Assembly: GCA_022497155.1 (NCBI GenBank)
Contig: MU385721.1
Span: forward strand, 186,001 to 250,000
Length of the DNA stretch: 64,000 nt
Direction: 5' to 3'
Source of the DNA: Whalleya microplaca
Taxonomy: Eukaryota > Ascomycota > Sordariomycetes > Xylariales > Xylariaceae
Part shown: piece by piece, positions 36,875-47,873 of the stretch
How positions within the stretch are numbered: position 1 is the first letter of the stretch
Layout: every line of letters begins with the position of its first letter
Program-made: the position numbers and the translations under genes
The notes under the pieces: model-generated
What the model was told of the DNA's origin: nothing
Database searches by the model: none
Seen by the model: the letters and a program-made list of their open reading frames with translations, nothing else

Positions 36875-37921
36875 ATGGATGCAGAACAGGATCATGCGCA
36901 GGGCGAGACGCACGATGATGAATCCGCAGCTGCCGCAGAGATACGATCACGAATTCGTACCATCTGGGAACGAGAACGCGATCCTTACAAGCTTTGCTCG
37001 TCCGCAGTCGAAAGTGGCTCGGTTCCCGAACTCAGAGAGTGCCTAGCTATTATACAGGAAATTCTCGCCGAGGATCACGACGAATACATCAATTTCCGCT
37101 CAGGAGTATTTAGCGATGCACTGAGCAGTCATTCCCTGAACCTCATCACGTATATGCTAGACCACGAAGGTATTCCAGTATCTGAAATTCACCCTATCCA
37201 GATTTCCCGGTGTGCATCGAAGCCTCTCATCGAGGCGCTCATTGAACGCGGGTGGGACGTTAACACACAGAACGGTCCTGCCTTCGACAAAAAGCGTCTG
37301 ATTGATCACCTAGTCCCAGAGAGGGTCAACAAAGAGGGCTTAGCTCGCTGGCTTATCGAGGAGAAGGGAGCCAGGGTTGACGGCGGGGAGTTCGACCCTG
37401 ATTATTCCAACATTGCGCAACCGGCGCCATTGCTGGAGTATTGCGCTGGATTTGGTACTGTTCCTATGTTCAAATTCCTCGAGGCGAAAGGCGCAAAACA
37501 TAGTCGACGGATGCTACACAACGCTGTGTCGACGGCAGCTAGTCTTGGTGCTGACCCTGACAGTAACAGCCCTGCGCAGGGCCCCGATGCGACGAGCATA
37601 AATAGGACTGTTGATATGCTGCGATATTTAGTCGATGAACGCCGGCTGGATATAAATGGCACCGACTCTAGTATTACCCATTGGGCTAGTACGCACTGGG
37701 GAACGCCGATATGCTATGCGGCTCGTTGGCCAAAGGGGGCATCTGTCGTAAGATGGCTGCTCAAGAAAGGGGCGGATCCCACTATTAAGGATCTCTACCC
37801 TAGTATGGATGCTGCAGCGTGTGCGAGAGAGGCGAAGTGTGATGAGGTTCTTCAAGTCCTGGAAAACTGGCAACGGATAAAGAATGAAGAGGTCAACCAG
37901 AAAGCTTCACATACTCCATAG
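36875..37921 (+). CDS. Ankyrin-repeat-like protein
   Basis: A single exon of 348 aa. Weakly conserved ankyrin-type units recur: SLNLITYMLDHEGI at residue ~90, KPLIEALIERGWDVNTQNG at ~115, LARWLIEEKGARV at ~155, MFKFLEAKGAKHSR at ~195, VDMLRYLVDERRLDINGTDS, and SVVRWLLKKGADPTIKD near the end. The best-defined repeat is the last. Ankyrin repeats bind partner proteins; here no catalytic domain is attached. The start MDAEQDHAQGE gives an acidic tail and there is no signal peptide, so a cytoplasmic or nuclear protein is likely. Stand-alone fungal ankyrin genes of this kind are common and mostly of unknown function. Confidence 0.82.
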   Translation: MDAEQDHAQGETHDDESAAAAEIRSRIRTIWERERDPYKLCSSAVESGSVPELRECLAIIQEILAEDHDEYINFRSGVFSDALSSHSLNLITYMLDHEGIPVSEIHPIQISRCASKPLIEALIERGWDVNTQNGPAFDKKRLIDHLVPERVNKEGLARWLIEEKGARVDGGEFDPDYSNIAQPAPLLEYCAGFGTVPMFKFLEAKGAKHSRRMLHNAVSTAASLGADPDSNSPAQGPDATSINRTVDMLRYLVDERRLDINGTDSSITHWASTHWGTPICYAARWPKGASVVRWLLKKGADPTIKDLYPSMDAAACAREAKCDEVLQVLENWQRIKNEEVNQKASHTP

Positions 37922-38920
37922 AAGAATCAACTTCTAGAATTGATCAGCCTCCAACGGACATGTCACAATTGCGACACTATCATAATATGAGTTCACCAAT
38001 ATGACATAAAGCAGTGGCTGTAAGTAATAGAAAATATGGCTGGGGGGTTTTTTAATGCCCTTTCTATCTCCAATCACCCATGGATATATTACGTGTTGTC
38101 ACTGTTAAAGAGAAGATCTGCAGTATTGAACTCATGTTTTACCTTACTGTTTGCTGGGAGAATCTTGATTCGATTTAATTCACAATCTCCTGTGAGTTGC
38201 ATCTTAATCTCTCCAAAGGCTGTCATTAGCTCCTACTAGCACACGCGTAAACAAGATATTTACCGATCAACGTTGTCAGTCCAGTAGTAACAAGCATCAA
38301 GAATATAAAGTCTATAACCGTATAAAGGTGATAATGATTATACCACCAACCCAAATCCCCACTTCCCCAAAGCTAGCGTACGCAGTCATTGACGAAGCTA
38401 CCCTATAAATCTTACTTGAAATAAGCGAAATTATACAACATAGAATTCTCTCTATGTGAGAAGAGAGGGAAAGTATAGAAACAACACGATATTCCAACGC
38501 TGTTATCTTCTACTATGGCATGATGGCAACATCTTTGGCTAGGGGGTTAAAAAGCGCGACGTGATTAATAAACCTACTGGAAGCATTAGTGGTCGAGGGA
38601 TTTTGAATGTGACGTGGTAATCGCTTGTGGTAATTCCTTCATCATACTAGAAAACAATATCTGGATTTATGAACCCATTCCTGTCCGAGACAATGGAGTT
38701 GTCACCATCTAGATTACTTTCATGCATGTTGCATGGACTTCTTCAACCTGACTTGGGCCAGCTCCTCTCTCATTTTGACTTATGAAATCAGAATGGAAGA
38801 ACTATGATGGCCAGGACCCAAACCAAATAGAACTCTCTTAGTGACAGATTTGACGATTTCAACTTGATAGGAAACCTGCGCCCGTGTGTCTCACGAATAC
38901 AATGGCTGGTAGCGAGTCAT
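37922..38920. other. Intergenic, no gene recognised
   Basis: Between the convergent ankyrin-type and 2EXR genes. No convincing frame, repeat or RNA gene was seen. Confidence 0.5.
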
Positions 38921-39991
38921 CTATATTCGTACCTCATCCTGTTGAATATCATTGACACGAAATTTCTCAGGATTTCTCAATGGGGTCCATTTCTCGATTT
39001 CCCCAACTTGGTACATCTTAGCGCTGTTTATTTGTTTCCACCACGTCTGTTCTCTGGTGCTTCTGGTGCTCTGAAATTGAAATAAGATTTTGTGATGGGA
39101 ATTAGGTGCCCACCGTCCGCCTCGATATTCTTCAAATAGCTGTGCGAGGAACTTCAGTCTAAATCTGCATTCCTGCGCATCCCATTTCTTCACCAAGTAC
39201 TCCGGTAAGTCATCGGCGCTGAATTGAACCGGAATGTCGTTGATATCGAGCCAGTTGATAAATTCTTGTCCTATCATGTCTTGCACCTCTTCTAGGTAGG
39301 TCGACAGCCCGGACATCCGCCTATCGGTGCCGCGATCTACCGAAATGATATGACTCGGCCCTCCGTATGAAGGCTGTAGCACCCCTTGCAGTCGGCATCG
39401 CCGCACGGGTGGCCGAAAGCGCAATGCGGTGTCGATGAGCGCGTTAGGCGCAGGCAACACGCACGTCACGGTCTGCACGTCCAGGAAAGGATGGGTCACC
39501 AGAGTCCATAGATCCCTACCATCCCTGACGCCGTGCAGATCTAGCGCCACGTGCTGCGCTCCTCGCGCATCTTCTGGGAACGGTCCCCATTCCACGGCGT
39601 TCATGTTGTTAGTCGGCCGACACACACTCAGGTACAGGATGTCGAGGTCCGGACGAAAGTAGCGGAATGGAACGGGACAGCCGGCCACAGGTGAGTACCG
39701 GAATTGCATGCGTGAAGATGCAACCTCTCGGGACTCGCGACACACGTGCATGAGAACTGGGAAGGACCTGTCTACGAGCAATGGTGAAAGGTACTTGTTC
39801 CGTTTGGGACGTGCGGTGTTAGGGTCGACGGCATTATTGGTCTCAGGGGGTGTGGGCTTCTCATCTAGGGGCCATCGGATGCATACTTCGGAGATATCCT
39901 CTGGTAGGGCATACTCCCAAATCAAGGTGCGCAACTCGAAAGGGAGGCTATTGAAAATAGCAAACGCGGGATGGTCTACGTCTGGTGGCAT
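38921..39991 (-). CDS. 2EXR-domain protein
   Basis: A single exon of 356 aa. It opens MPPDVDHPAFAIFNSLPFEL with the 2EXR hallmark F-x-x-LPxELRxxIW (residues ~12-25: FNSLPFELRTLIWEYAL) and continues with ...FPVLMHVCRESREVA near residue 80, the second conserved block (CRESR). 2EXR proteins are an expanded, fungal-specific family of unknown biochemical role. Start at 39991 is the only ATG placed correctly before the domain. The rest of the protein has Arg-rich and acidic segments without a domain I recognise. Confidence 0.88.
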   Translation of the reverse strand: MPPDVDHPAFAIFNSLPFELRTLIWEYALPEDISEVCIRWPLDEKPTPPETNNAVDPNTARPKRNKYLSPLLVDRSFPVLMHVCRESREVASSRMQFRYSPVAGCPVPFRYFRPDLDILYLSVCRPTNNMNAVEWGPFPEDARGAQHVALDLHGVRDGRDLWTLVTHPFLDVQTVTCVLPAPNALIDTALRFRPPVRRCRLQGVLQPSYGGPSHIISVDRGTDRRMSGLSTYLEEVQDMIGQEFINWLDINDIPVQFSADDLPEYLVKKWDAQECRFRLKFLAQLFEEYRGGRWAPNSHHKILFQFQSTRSTREQTWWKQINSAKMYQVGEIEKWTPLRNPEKFRVNDIQQDEVRI

Positions 39992-40247
39992 CCTATGAAA
40001 AGTAGACGGATTATTTCGAAAGATGAAGTTTTGGAGTTGCTGTCACTCAGGGCGAAATGGATGGTAACGCAGCTTAAACTACCTAGAGTAACTATTCCTA
40101 TCGTGGGGAAGCTCCTGATAGATATCGGAGTAGCGTTCTTCCGTCTAAATCTACATCGTTACCTCTAGGTAGTACCTCCGTACCTGTTCCACATATGTTT
40201 CTGCTGTGCCGCACTAATGCAGCCCTATTGAAGAGACTCTTCCAATA

Positions 40248-40453
40248 CCGCCGTTATTAAGTAAATTCAAACGGGTCCTGGCACGGACCATGCTAGAGGC
40301 AGCCAATCCTACTTCCGCGTTATGTATCGCCTATCGAAAAACTGGACCTTATACCGATACGCGAATAGAACATAGCAGTGTGGTTGGCCGTACTATCCGG
40401 GGGATATACGTGGTCCGTGCCAGGACCCGTTTGAATTTACTTAATAACGGCGG
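40248..40453. mobile_element. 206-bp MITE with perfect 43-bp terminal inverted repeats and TA target site
   Basis: The left end (40248-40290) begins CCGCCGTTATTAAGTAAATT and the right end (40411-40453) is its exact reverse complement over 43 bases. TA flanks both ends (40246-40247 and 40454-40455). That is the target duplication of Tc1/mariner and Fot1/pogo-type elements. The 120-bp core has no open frame, so it is non-autonomous. The mismatch-free arms suggest recent insertion. It lies between the 2EXR and iminopeptidase-like genes, in no coding sequence. Confidence 0.88.
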
Positions 40454-40493
40454 TAGGAGATGAGCTGCTTACGGTAAGCAAGCTACCATTAGT

Positions 40494-40544
40494 GCTGTTA
40501 GGAATCGAACCTATCATGACCTCTAGATATCATGTACCAACAGC
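40494..40544 (-). other. tRNA-like relic (T-arm and acceptor-like stem)
   Basis: On the minus strand a T-arm-like segment ATAGGTTCGATTCCTAA sits just before a 3' end reading AACAGC, which pairs with GCTGTT about 50 bases upstream. A CATGA/TCATG stem lies between, with a ten-base loop that is not a normal anticodon loop. D-arm missing. It is likely the remnant of a tRNA or tRNA-derived element and is not a functional tRNA gene. Confidence 0.35.
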
Positions 40545-40908
40545 TTTGCGCATCAAAAGGGACTGGCTGCCAGTTATATTGCTATCATGAACATCGTCCG
40601 CGTCGCGCGCATACATACGTTCACAATCATGACAAGTAATACCTAGACTATTGATAATCATCTTTCTCAACGATATCCTATCTCCTATGGCTGGCTACTT
40701 TTGTAGGTTGACTAGGGTTATAAATGCCGTTGTAAAGACTCCAACCCTCTTTAGCAGTCCTAGCTCTAATACTCGTTTCATAATAGCTGTAACACGTTTC
40801 TCTCGACTCAGAAACTTGCATCTAGATGAAGTTGAAACAGTTTTATTGCATAGGGATTGAAAGTGGCAGAACAGTAGTCAACCAACGCTGTGGTATCTCA
40901 TTAAAGCC

Positions 40909-41907
40909 TTAGTAGCTTGACAGAAAGGTACCAACCACCTCAATGAACCTTTCACGTTCCTCCCAGTGTGCCATGTGGCTTGACTTCTCGAAGATGATCC
41001 ATTTGATTTTAGGGATTGCTCTAAACCAAGGCTCAACACAAAGATCCCCAACCTCGTCGTACCTGCCATTAAGGAGTAATGTTTCAACCTGGATATTGTG
41101 GGCGTCCTTCCAACCCTCCCAATCCTTTAGGTTACCGTCGACAACGATCTCAGAAGGACCTTGCCTAAAATTGTCATGTCAGATTCAAAATCTCCCGTAC
41201 TATTGTTTGGGGGTGAAGGAACGGTTCATTTACATGGTATTGTAAGCGGTCGAATCATCCTTCAAGTTTTCGAAAGCACACTTCACCGGCGCAGGCAAGG
41301 GGTTGATGGAACAGACGTGTCGGGAATAGAATATGGCACTGGCCTTCTTGTATTCTGCGCTTTCATAATTCCCGTCTCGGTCTCCAGCCTCTAAGGCATC
41401 ACGAATATCCACTGGCAATGCAGCTCGTAATCGGCGTCCATGCTCCATAAATAGGGGGAAACTAGCAGGCGCGCCTGCTATCACCAGCTTTCTCAATCCA
41501 TGAGGGCGTCGAGAGGCATAGGCACCAGCTAGCATGCCACCCCAACTTTGACCGCTAAGATAGAATCCTCTGTCGCGTAATTTCAAGTGGTCAATAAGAT
41601 TGTCGAGCTCGGCGACGAATAGGTCCACGGTCCAGAATGACTCGTCCCTCTTCTTCTCTCGTAGGTGAGTCGAACGTCCGCAACCAATCTGGTCGTAGAA
41701 CACGATAGGGATACCATATTGCTCGAGAAGATCAGTAAATGATGCCAAATACTCATGCCCTGCGCCAGGCCCGCCATGAAGTGCGACCAGAGGTGGAGAC
41801 GAAGACTTGTCGAGATCGCCAACGATTTTGTACCAGGTGGTACACGACTTGCCTGCGTTCGGTGCATCGAAAGCGACCTCGCCTTCCAAGACAGGGAATG
41901 CTTCCAT
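40909..41907 (-). CDS. Proline iminopeptidase-like alpha/beta hydrolase
   Basis: Two exons on the minus strand: 41907-41234 and 41164-40909 (309 aa); the phase-2 intron begins GTAAAT and ends TAG. Oxyanion motif HGGPG (residues 44-48), nucleophile elbow GQSWGG (Ser121), acid in the NGRYDEV segment and a C-terminal His in SSHMAHWEE are all present, which is the full S33 catalytic set. The family cleaves N-terminal proline (or related residues) from peptides. The length of 309 aa matches fungal proline iminopeptidases. No signal peptide is seen, so it probably acts inside the cell. An alternative is that it hydrolyses another ester or amide, as fungal relatives of this fold occur in secondary metabolism. 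Confidence 0.9.
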
Positions 41908-44446
41908 ATCTAAGGATCTCGATAAGACGATACTGGTAATGACTTATGTGTGCAATATAGAACAAAATTCAGTGGCCCTCCGAGATTATGAAGTAGTATG
42001 ATATTCCGCTTCTTGTATCGGAATCCGAGAGCCTCCACCTATATATATTGGTGTGGTACATTTATACCTCATTTTGCTTATGACAGCCCGAAGTTATCCA
42101 CTAATGTCAAAGCACAGTTCTAGAGATAAGTCAACTGTCCCCGAACGGGGGTACCAGCAACCCTTCGATAGCGAAAACCCATTGGGCTGTCATCCTCTTA
42201 CATGTGTGCCTACTTACGAGGTGCGGGGAACATGTCATCATGTTGTGAGGCGGCACAGGCGCATGATTTGTAAGCGAATGGATATTCACTGCGCCGGATT
42301 CGTTTCCCCTTTTTCGCTGAATTTGAACCTCGCCATTCTCCACAGACGTCAAAAATGCTTGATGCGACGCTTAAACACCATTTAATAGCAGCGAGTGGCG
42401 TGAGTGGACGTAATATAGCATCCAGAACATGCCTTGGTTTGTGTGTTCACCAGAAGCTCGTAGCAAATGCCAAGGTCAAAATACTCAGTTTAAACCTAGA
42501 TTAGACCCTACTTACCACTGAACTTGTAGCCCGGCTGAATGAGTGTATATGCGGTCTTGTTCTTATCCACGGTGTAGTATTTGCGCATGGCGTTGAAGAA
42601 ATGCCTTCCTCCTCGGACTACTATTTGCCTGCGCTATTAATAAAGGCATAAAGTCATTCACAGTTAGCCGGGTAATTCGCTTTACTTCAACCGTAACTAG
42701 AGGCTAGAATCAGCTATTTTGGCTCTGGTAGTAAGCCTCAAATAACAAATGTCATCATTGGAAAAGAAAAACTTCTGGTGTTTCTTAGAAAAAGGTACCG
42801 CGGGTGAAGTATATCTACTATCAGGTGGGACCCAGTCAGGATATTCATCTACGCGGTCAGAATAGACGTTTCAAGGGAGCTTGAGGCTCTCTTCGATGCT
42901 GGTCCACTTCCTAGGTGCCTGGTGTCGAAGTGAGGCATTGCAACGAAATAAGCAGCCCATAAGTCAGACAACCCGCGAGATTCTCTAACTTACGAATGAC
43001 TTCCCTATCTGCAAACCCCTTCCTCGAAAGCCACACCTTGGTACTACAATCAAGAGTCTCAGTAGTCACCCTTGGATGGCTTGGTTCCTCCAATGCCCTT
43101 TGTTTAAACATAAACGATAGTACAGTGCTACTCTGCAAGAAGTATGGAGTGGGTGGTTCTGTTTTGATAACAATACAAGAACACTTGATAATCTTACAAT
43201 AATTACAAAGCGCTGTAGCCTGTTTGCTACCAGAGTAGCAGACACTGGCTGGGTATTGAGGGCAGTAGATACAGAGCCTAGGATTAGCGGTCTCGGTATA
43301 TTCTAAGAATATATGGTGGAAGTGTCCTTTTATTTCTAGCTTTAGCATCGTACGAGTGTTTCTGCGTTTGTATATGGCTTCCTCTGCATTGGAGCCACAC
43401 AGAAGAATCGACTTTATGAGGCTAGCGTCAATCGTTTGATCATATACATGCGTGGTCGCTTCGGAAGCCTAATGCAAGTTTGAGGCAGTTGGATAGTAGA
43501 AGTAATGCAGACCGTCTGTCCAAACAAAGTCATTTCTTTCGTTGAACCTTGAACATTTGGGTGCCAACGTCAAGACTAGCGATGAGTCATTCGAACCATG
43601 ACACTCATGGGTGCCGCCGTGCCATCCAGGTCCCAACTGGAAAACTATTGAAGCACCGAGACTCCCAAAACCGGGGAAGTCTCGATTTTCTTTGCCATTC
43701 GATGGGTGGCTTGTGGTGATTCTCCTGCTGGCAATTGTACTGCTTCGAAGTCATCATGTCCTACAGCATACTTCAATGTAGTCCTGTAGTTTTACATTTA
43801 TAATAATCCAAGACGATAGCTAAATTTATGAATATCAACGCGAATATATTGAAGAATTCTGCACACAACCAATTAATTAATCATCATGGACAATAATCTG
43901 GCTGAGGGCTATGCTTTTGGTGGCTTAGTAGAGTAGAAAGTGAGCGTTCTGCCATCGGGTGAACAAAATGGAAATAACATGGAAAGACTATAAATACTTA
44001 CAAGGAATATATATAGATCGATCGACATGGACGAGAAGCTAGCTACACGGATTAATTTATTGTGTACGAACTGTATTGCTTCAGTACCTGGACTTGGCTA
44101 GCTACCAAGTTCGAGGACCAGGATGTTTAAGTATATGTTTAGAATGATATAGGAAATACTCCGAATAAAGATATTTAGAAGGAGCGGGCTACATGACAAA
44201 ACAAGGGCTGATATCAATTGGATGGGTGGGTGTGATTGGGAGGGCAATAGGCAGTGGTCGTGAGGTTGTTACTTGGCGAGTAAGGGAATGTTGGCTGCAG
44301 TGTGAACTGCGCCACCCACGACCCAAGAAACGACTCTCGGGTGCATGAAATAAAACAGCCAGGCCACCACACTTTCTTAATGAGGGCCAATTGTAAGGAC
44401 CAAACTTCAAAAGACATCAGAAGAATAAGAATTCACTCTCACCACC
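41908..44446. other. Intergenic, with one exon-like fragment
   Basis: No complete gene recognised. The minus-strand frame 42911-43348 is Cys-rich without a family match. The exon-like fragment at 42516-42633 is listed separately. Decayed sequence is possible across 42.5-43.3 kb. Confidence 0.45.
42516..42633 (-). other. Exon-like fragment, unrecognised
   Basis: On the minus strand, a 39-codon frame reading ...HFFNAMRKYYTVDKNKTAYT then LIQPGYKFSG is bounded by an AG acceptor (TTAATAG) and a canonical GTAAGT donor. Codon use and composition look coding. I cannot join it to flanking exons, and the family is unknown to me, so it may be a remnant of a lost gene. Confidence 0.3.
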
Positions 44447-46199
44447 ATGCTTAGCGAACTCCTGCTGGGCTGCATCCTAACCTACATTGTTTGGAGCTTC
44501 GTTTGCTTAGAGGCCAATGTGCATAAGGCTCGAGACTTTAAAGTGCCCATCGTACGCCTTCCAATCGATGTGAACAATGTCTTTTGGATCCTACTTCAGC
44601 CCCTTATCTGGAAAATCCTCGATCGGTTTCCCTTCAATTGGTCTTCTTATCCGCGCTTCGTGCGTTTCTCCCGTCGAGGATGGTATTTCGCTGAGCGAGC
44701 TGAGGCTCATGTACAATTGGGACCAGTTTGGGCGCTTGTGACGCCTATGGCTATCAACCTACACTTTGCAGATCCCGATACTATCCGGGATATCGTGACG
44801 CGACGAGGCGATTTCCAACGACCTTATAAAGAGCTGAGTATGTGGATTATACCTGTTAAGAAAGATAAAAGGAACCAGCTAATCAAACATAGAGCTCCTG
44901 GAGCTTTACGGCCCATGCATCTCGACAGCCAAATGGGATGAATGGCCACGGCACCGCAAAGTGATGGCTACACCTTTCAACGAAACCATCATGAAATTCG
45001 TTTGGGAGGAGTCTGTTCGCCAAGCCAAGGGCATGTTGCATTACTGGACTGGTGCATCCTCGGCCGGAATTGCAAGCTACCAAAAGGACACGCGAACACT
45101 CTCACTTAATGTGCTCGCAGCTACCGGCTTCCGGAAGTCGTATGACTTCCCTGGCTCTGATGAGCCCGGGACGGACGAAATAGGAGGTTACCGGGACTCC
45201 CTTCAGACTGTCCTCGATAACATCATTCTCTTGATGCTGATCCCGTTTCGCGTTCTCTGCATGATGCCCGGAAAATGGGCTAGAATTGGAAACGCAGGAA
45301 TCTCTTTTAAGAAACACATGGTGAAGATGCTCGATGAGGAAACCACGGCGCTCAATCAAGGCAAGCCTGGTTCTGGCGGTATTATGACGTCCTTTGTGCG
45401 TGCCGCCGACGTGCATCATCACGATTCAGCTGTTGCATCAGATCTCAGAGCTTCCAAAAAGGGGCTTTCCGTGGATGAAGTCTTCGGTAACCTCTTCGTC
45501 ATTAATTTCGCGGGCCACGATACAACGGCTAACACACTGGCATTTGGCATGCTACTTCTGGCGGCCCATCCAGACGTGCAGGCCTGGCTAGCAGCAGAAA
45601 TCGCGTTCGCCACCAGAGGTAAACCTATAGAGTTATGTGGCTACAAGGAGCTGTACCCGCAGCTTAAACGTTGCCGGGCTGTCATATATGAAGTTCTACG
45701 CCTTTACCCGCCTGTACCGGCAATGCCATCGATTACCTCCAACGGAATGCAGACGCTTTATGTTGGTGAGAAAACGCTCAACATTCCGGAGGGAGTCAAC
45801 CTCACCGTCAACCTACGCGCCATGCAGGTGCACCCTCAATATTGGTCTGATGCAAAATCCTGGAAGCCCTCGCGATGGATTATGAATCCTGCGCCTACAA
45901 AGTCGCCATCGGCTGAGCAGATGGCTAACGAACAGTTGATTTTGCCGAGTAAGAGCATCTTCTTCCCATGGGGTGAAGGACCGCAGATCTGCCCCGGGAA
46001 GAAGTTCGCCGAGGTTGAAGGAGTTGCTGTATTGGCGTCTCTATTCCAGGCTCACCACATACAGGTAAAAAGGGAGGCTGGGGAGAACGACAAGGCAGTA
46101 AGTAAGAGGATTGACAGCTGTCTCAATGACGTTGATCTAGAGATGTTGGTGAGGTTAAGGAATGCGGATCAGGTAACACTGGTTTGTAAGGCGGCGTGA
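44447..46199 (+). CDS. Cytochrome P450 monooxygenase
   Basis: Two exons: 44447-44837 and 44893-46199 (565 aa); the phase-1 intron of 55 bp begins GTATGT and ends TAG. An N-terminal hydrophobic segment (MLSELLLGCILTYIVWSF) anchors it in the ER membrane. The I-helix oxygen-binding motif AGHDTT is at about 337-342, the ExxR motif EVLR at ~397-400, and the heme-binding segment PWGEGPQICPGKK has the axial Cys at about 497. All core motifs are intact, so it should be active with a P450 reductase. The substrate is unknown. Its neighbours include no polyketide synthase, NRPS, terpene synthase or methyltransferase, so I see no biosynthetic cluster; a role in xenobiotic or fatty-acid metabolism is as likely. 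Confidence 0.93.
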
Positions 46200-47117
46200 C
46201 TGCCTGGACACGGACACGTCCAAGTCTGTTTCGCACACTTTCTTATATATATAATGTGGATCAATACGACTTGAACTATATCATATACGGACGCTTTTCC
46301 ACGTAAGTGATATTGTTTGTATTGTCCACACTATTCGTCACCTACCTACTCGATAGATAACGGCCATTCTCACTCCTTCCGACAGCATAATGAGTAAGAA
46401 TTTGAACCTTGGATCCGCCGCCATTAAAAACAATCGCCCGCGTCTCATGGCACGTTCTCGAGCGTAGTTGAATGTTTTAATAGAGATGCCCATTTTCCTA
46501 AGTCCGCGATCAGCCAATGCCATTATACCAGCTCAGAGATATCAATGTCATTGATGGCAACCTTGACTTTCGTCCTCAAACGTAAAACTAGCAACTGCGG
46601 GACCCTAACACAACTCTTGTCACTCCGATCATGAAAACCTCAACGTATTAGATATACGTCGGGGCCTTTGATTATCTGTGGGACGCAGAAATCGTGCTTT
46701 ATGTCGTGGATGAATTCATTCAACTTAGCTAAGATGTACTTCTTCAGACTCTTGATAACTTCTAGCTATACTTTTGCCTAGTGCTCCTCGTGATACCATC
46801 TACGATACACCAAAATACGTACGAAAGTGTTGGCTTTGGTGCACTGCTAAGATCGTGTATATATTGGGTTCAGTCGAAGAAGTCTGTGTATATACGATAG
46901 TTCCTAGTTTGAAGGACTGCTTGAATACTTTGTTACAAGAACAATGCGCTGGGTTCCAGTGATATCATATTTAATGATTTGGGAAAGCAATGCCTGCAAG
47001 GTTAATAATTAGTTTACGTCTGAGTGTTATTAAGTGAGTCAATTTATAGATAAATATCTATGCCTATGTGGGTAAGATACTCGCTTTTGATTGAGGTTAC
47101 CATTCTCCAGACAATAG
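46200..47117. other. Intergenic between convergent genes
   Basis: AT-rich 3' flanks of the P450 gene and of the lytic-enzyme gene; no gene recognised. Confidence 0.5.
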
Positions 47118-47873
47118 CTAGCATAGGTCATTTCCACTACAGGAGCCCGTGCAAGTATAGCTGCCATCTAGGTCCGCATCGTCACCATACATATCTTTCC
47201 CTTGGAACCAACCATTGAGCGTCTCATGCAAATAATTCAAGTTCTGCGGGTCCCCGTAATTCCGACCCTTCCCACAGGGGTAGTCCTCAGTCAACCCCTT
47301 GCCGTCGTTCTGCGAGCTGGCCCAGTCGTCCGCAGTGAACCAGCCGTTATACGAGCCCAGGGCATGCACGGCGTTGCCGCCGGTGGCGTCGAGGGCCTGC
47401 TTCAGCACGTTCGCGCCGCAGTCCGTGTTGTCCTGCACGGGGTACTGGCAGCTGCTCTGGCCGTTCTGGCAGTTGCCCGGATCGCACTGCATGAGCCCCG
47501 GCGTCGACCCGCCCGCGTCCGCGTTGCAGCTGGACTCCTGCATCGCGATGAAGGCCAGGATCGCCGGGTCGATGCCGTACTTGGTGCCGGAGGCGCGGAA
47601 CGCCGCGTCGTACTGCTCGCAGCTCTTGCCTACGCCCTGGTAGTACGTCTCGAGGTCGATGTGGGTCAGTGAGTTGATGTCGAGGAACGGCGGGTTCCAT
47701 CCGTTGGCGTCCTTGAGGCCGGTGTTCAGCCATTCCTCGGAGCCATTGGGACCGCACGCGTTGGAGCCGCCTGTGGTGGTGCTGCATGCACCCTGTGCAT
47801 CTGGGTTGGTCTGGGCGGAGGTCAAGGCCGCAGCTGCCAGGGTCGTGAGAAGGATAGATTTGTATGAAGACAT
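47118..47873 (-). CDS. Secreted GH23 / lytic transglycosylase-like protein
   Basis: Single exon, 251 aa. A signal peptide (MSSYKSILLTTLAAAALTSA, cut near AQ) is followed by a Cys-rich domain with the lysozyme-fold signature AILAFIAMQESSCNADAGG then STPGLMQCDPGNC. Glu113 in MQESS is the expected catalytic acid, and the GLMQ block is the family motif of soluble lytic transglycosylases. Bacterial relatives cleave the MurNAc-GlcNAc bond in peptidoglycan; fungal members of this kind may attack bacterial walls or chitin-like material. Eight or more Cys imply disulphides and an extracellular protein. The third positions are strongly G/C, unlike the AT-rich flanks. Horizontal origin from bacteria is possible but not shown here. 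The lack of introns agrees with it. Confidence 0.85.
   Translation of the reverse strand: MSSYKSILLTTLAAAALTSAQTNPDAQGACSTTTGGSNACGPNGSEEWLNTGLKDANGWNPPFLDINSLTHIDLETYYQGVGKSCEQYDAAFRASGTKYGIDPAILAFIAMQESSCNADAGGSTPGLMQCDPGNCQNGQSSCQYPVQDNTDCGANVLKQALDATGGNAVHALGSYNGWFTADDWASSQNDGKGLTEDYPCGKGRNYGDPQNLNYLHETLNGWFQGKDMYGDDADLDGSYTCTGSCSGNDLC

Noticed and set aside
44447..47873. P450 plus secreted lytic enzyme plus hydrolase as a biosynthetic cluster
   Set aside because: No backbone synthase, methyltransferase, transporter or regulator is present in this window; neighbours are unrelated and gene-poor DNA lies between them.
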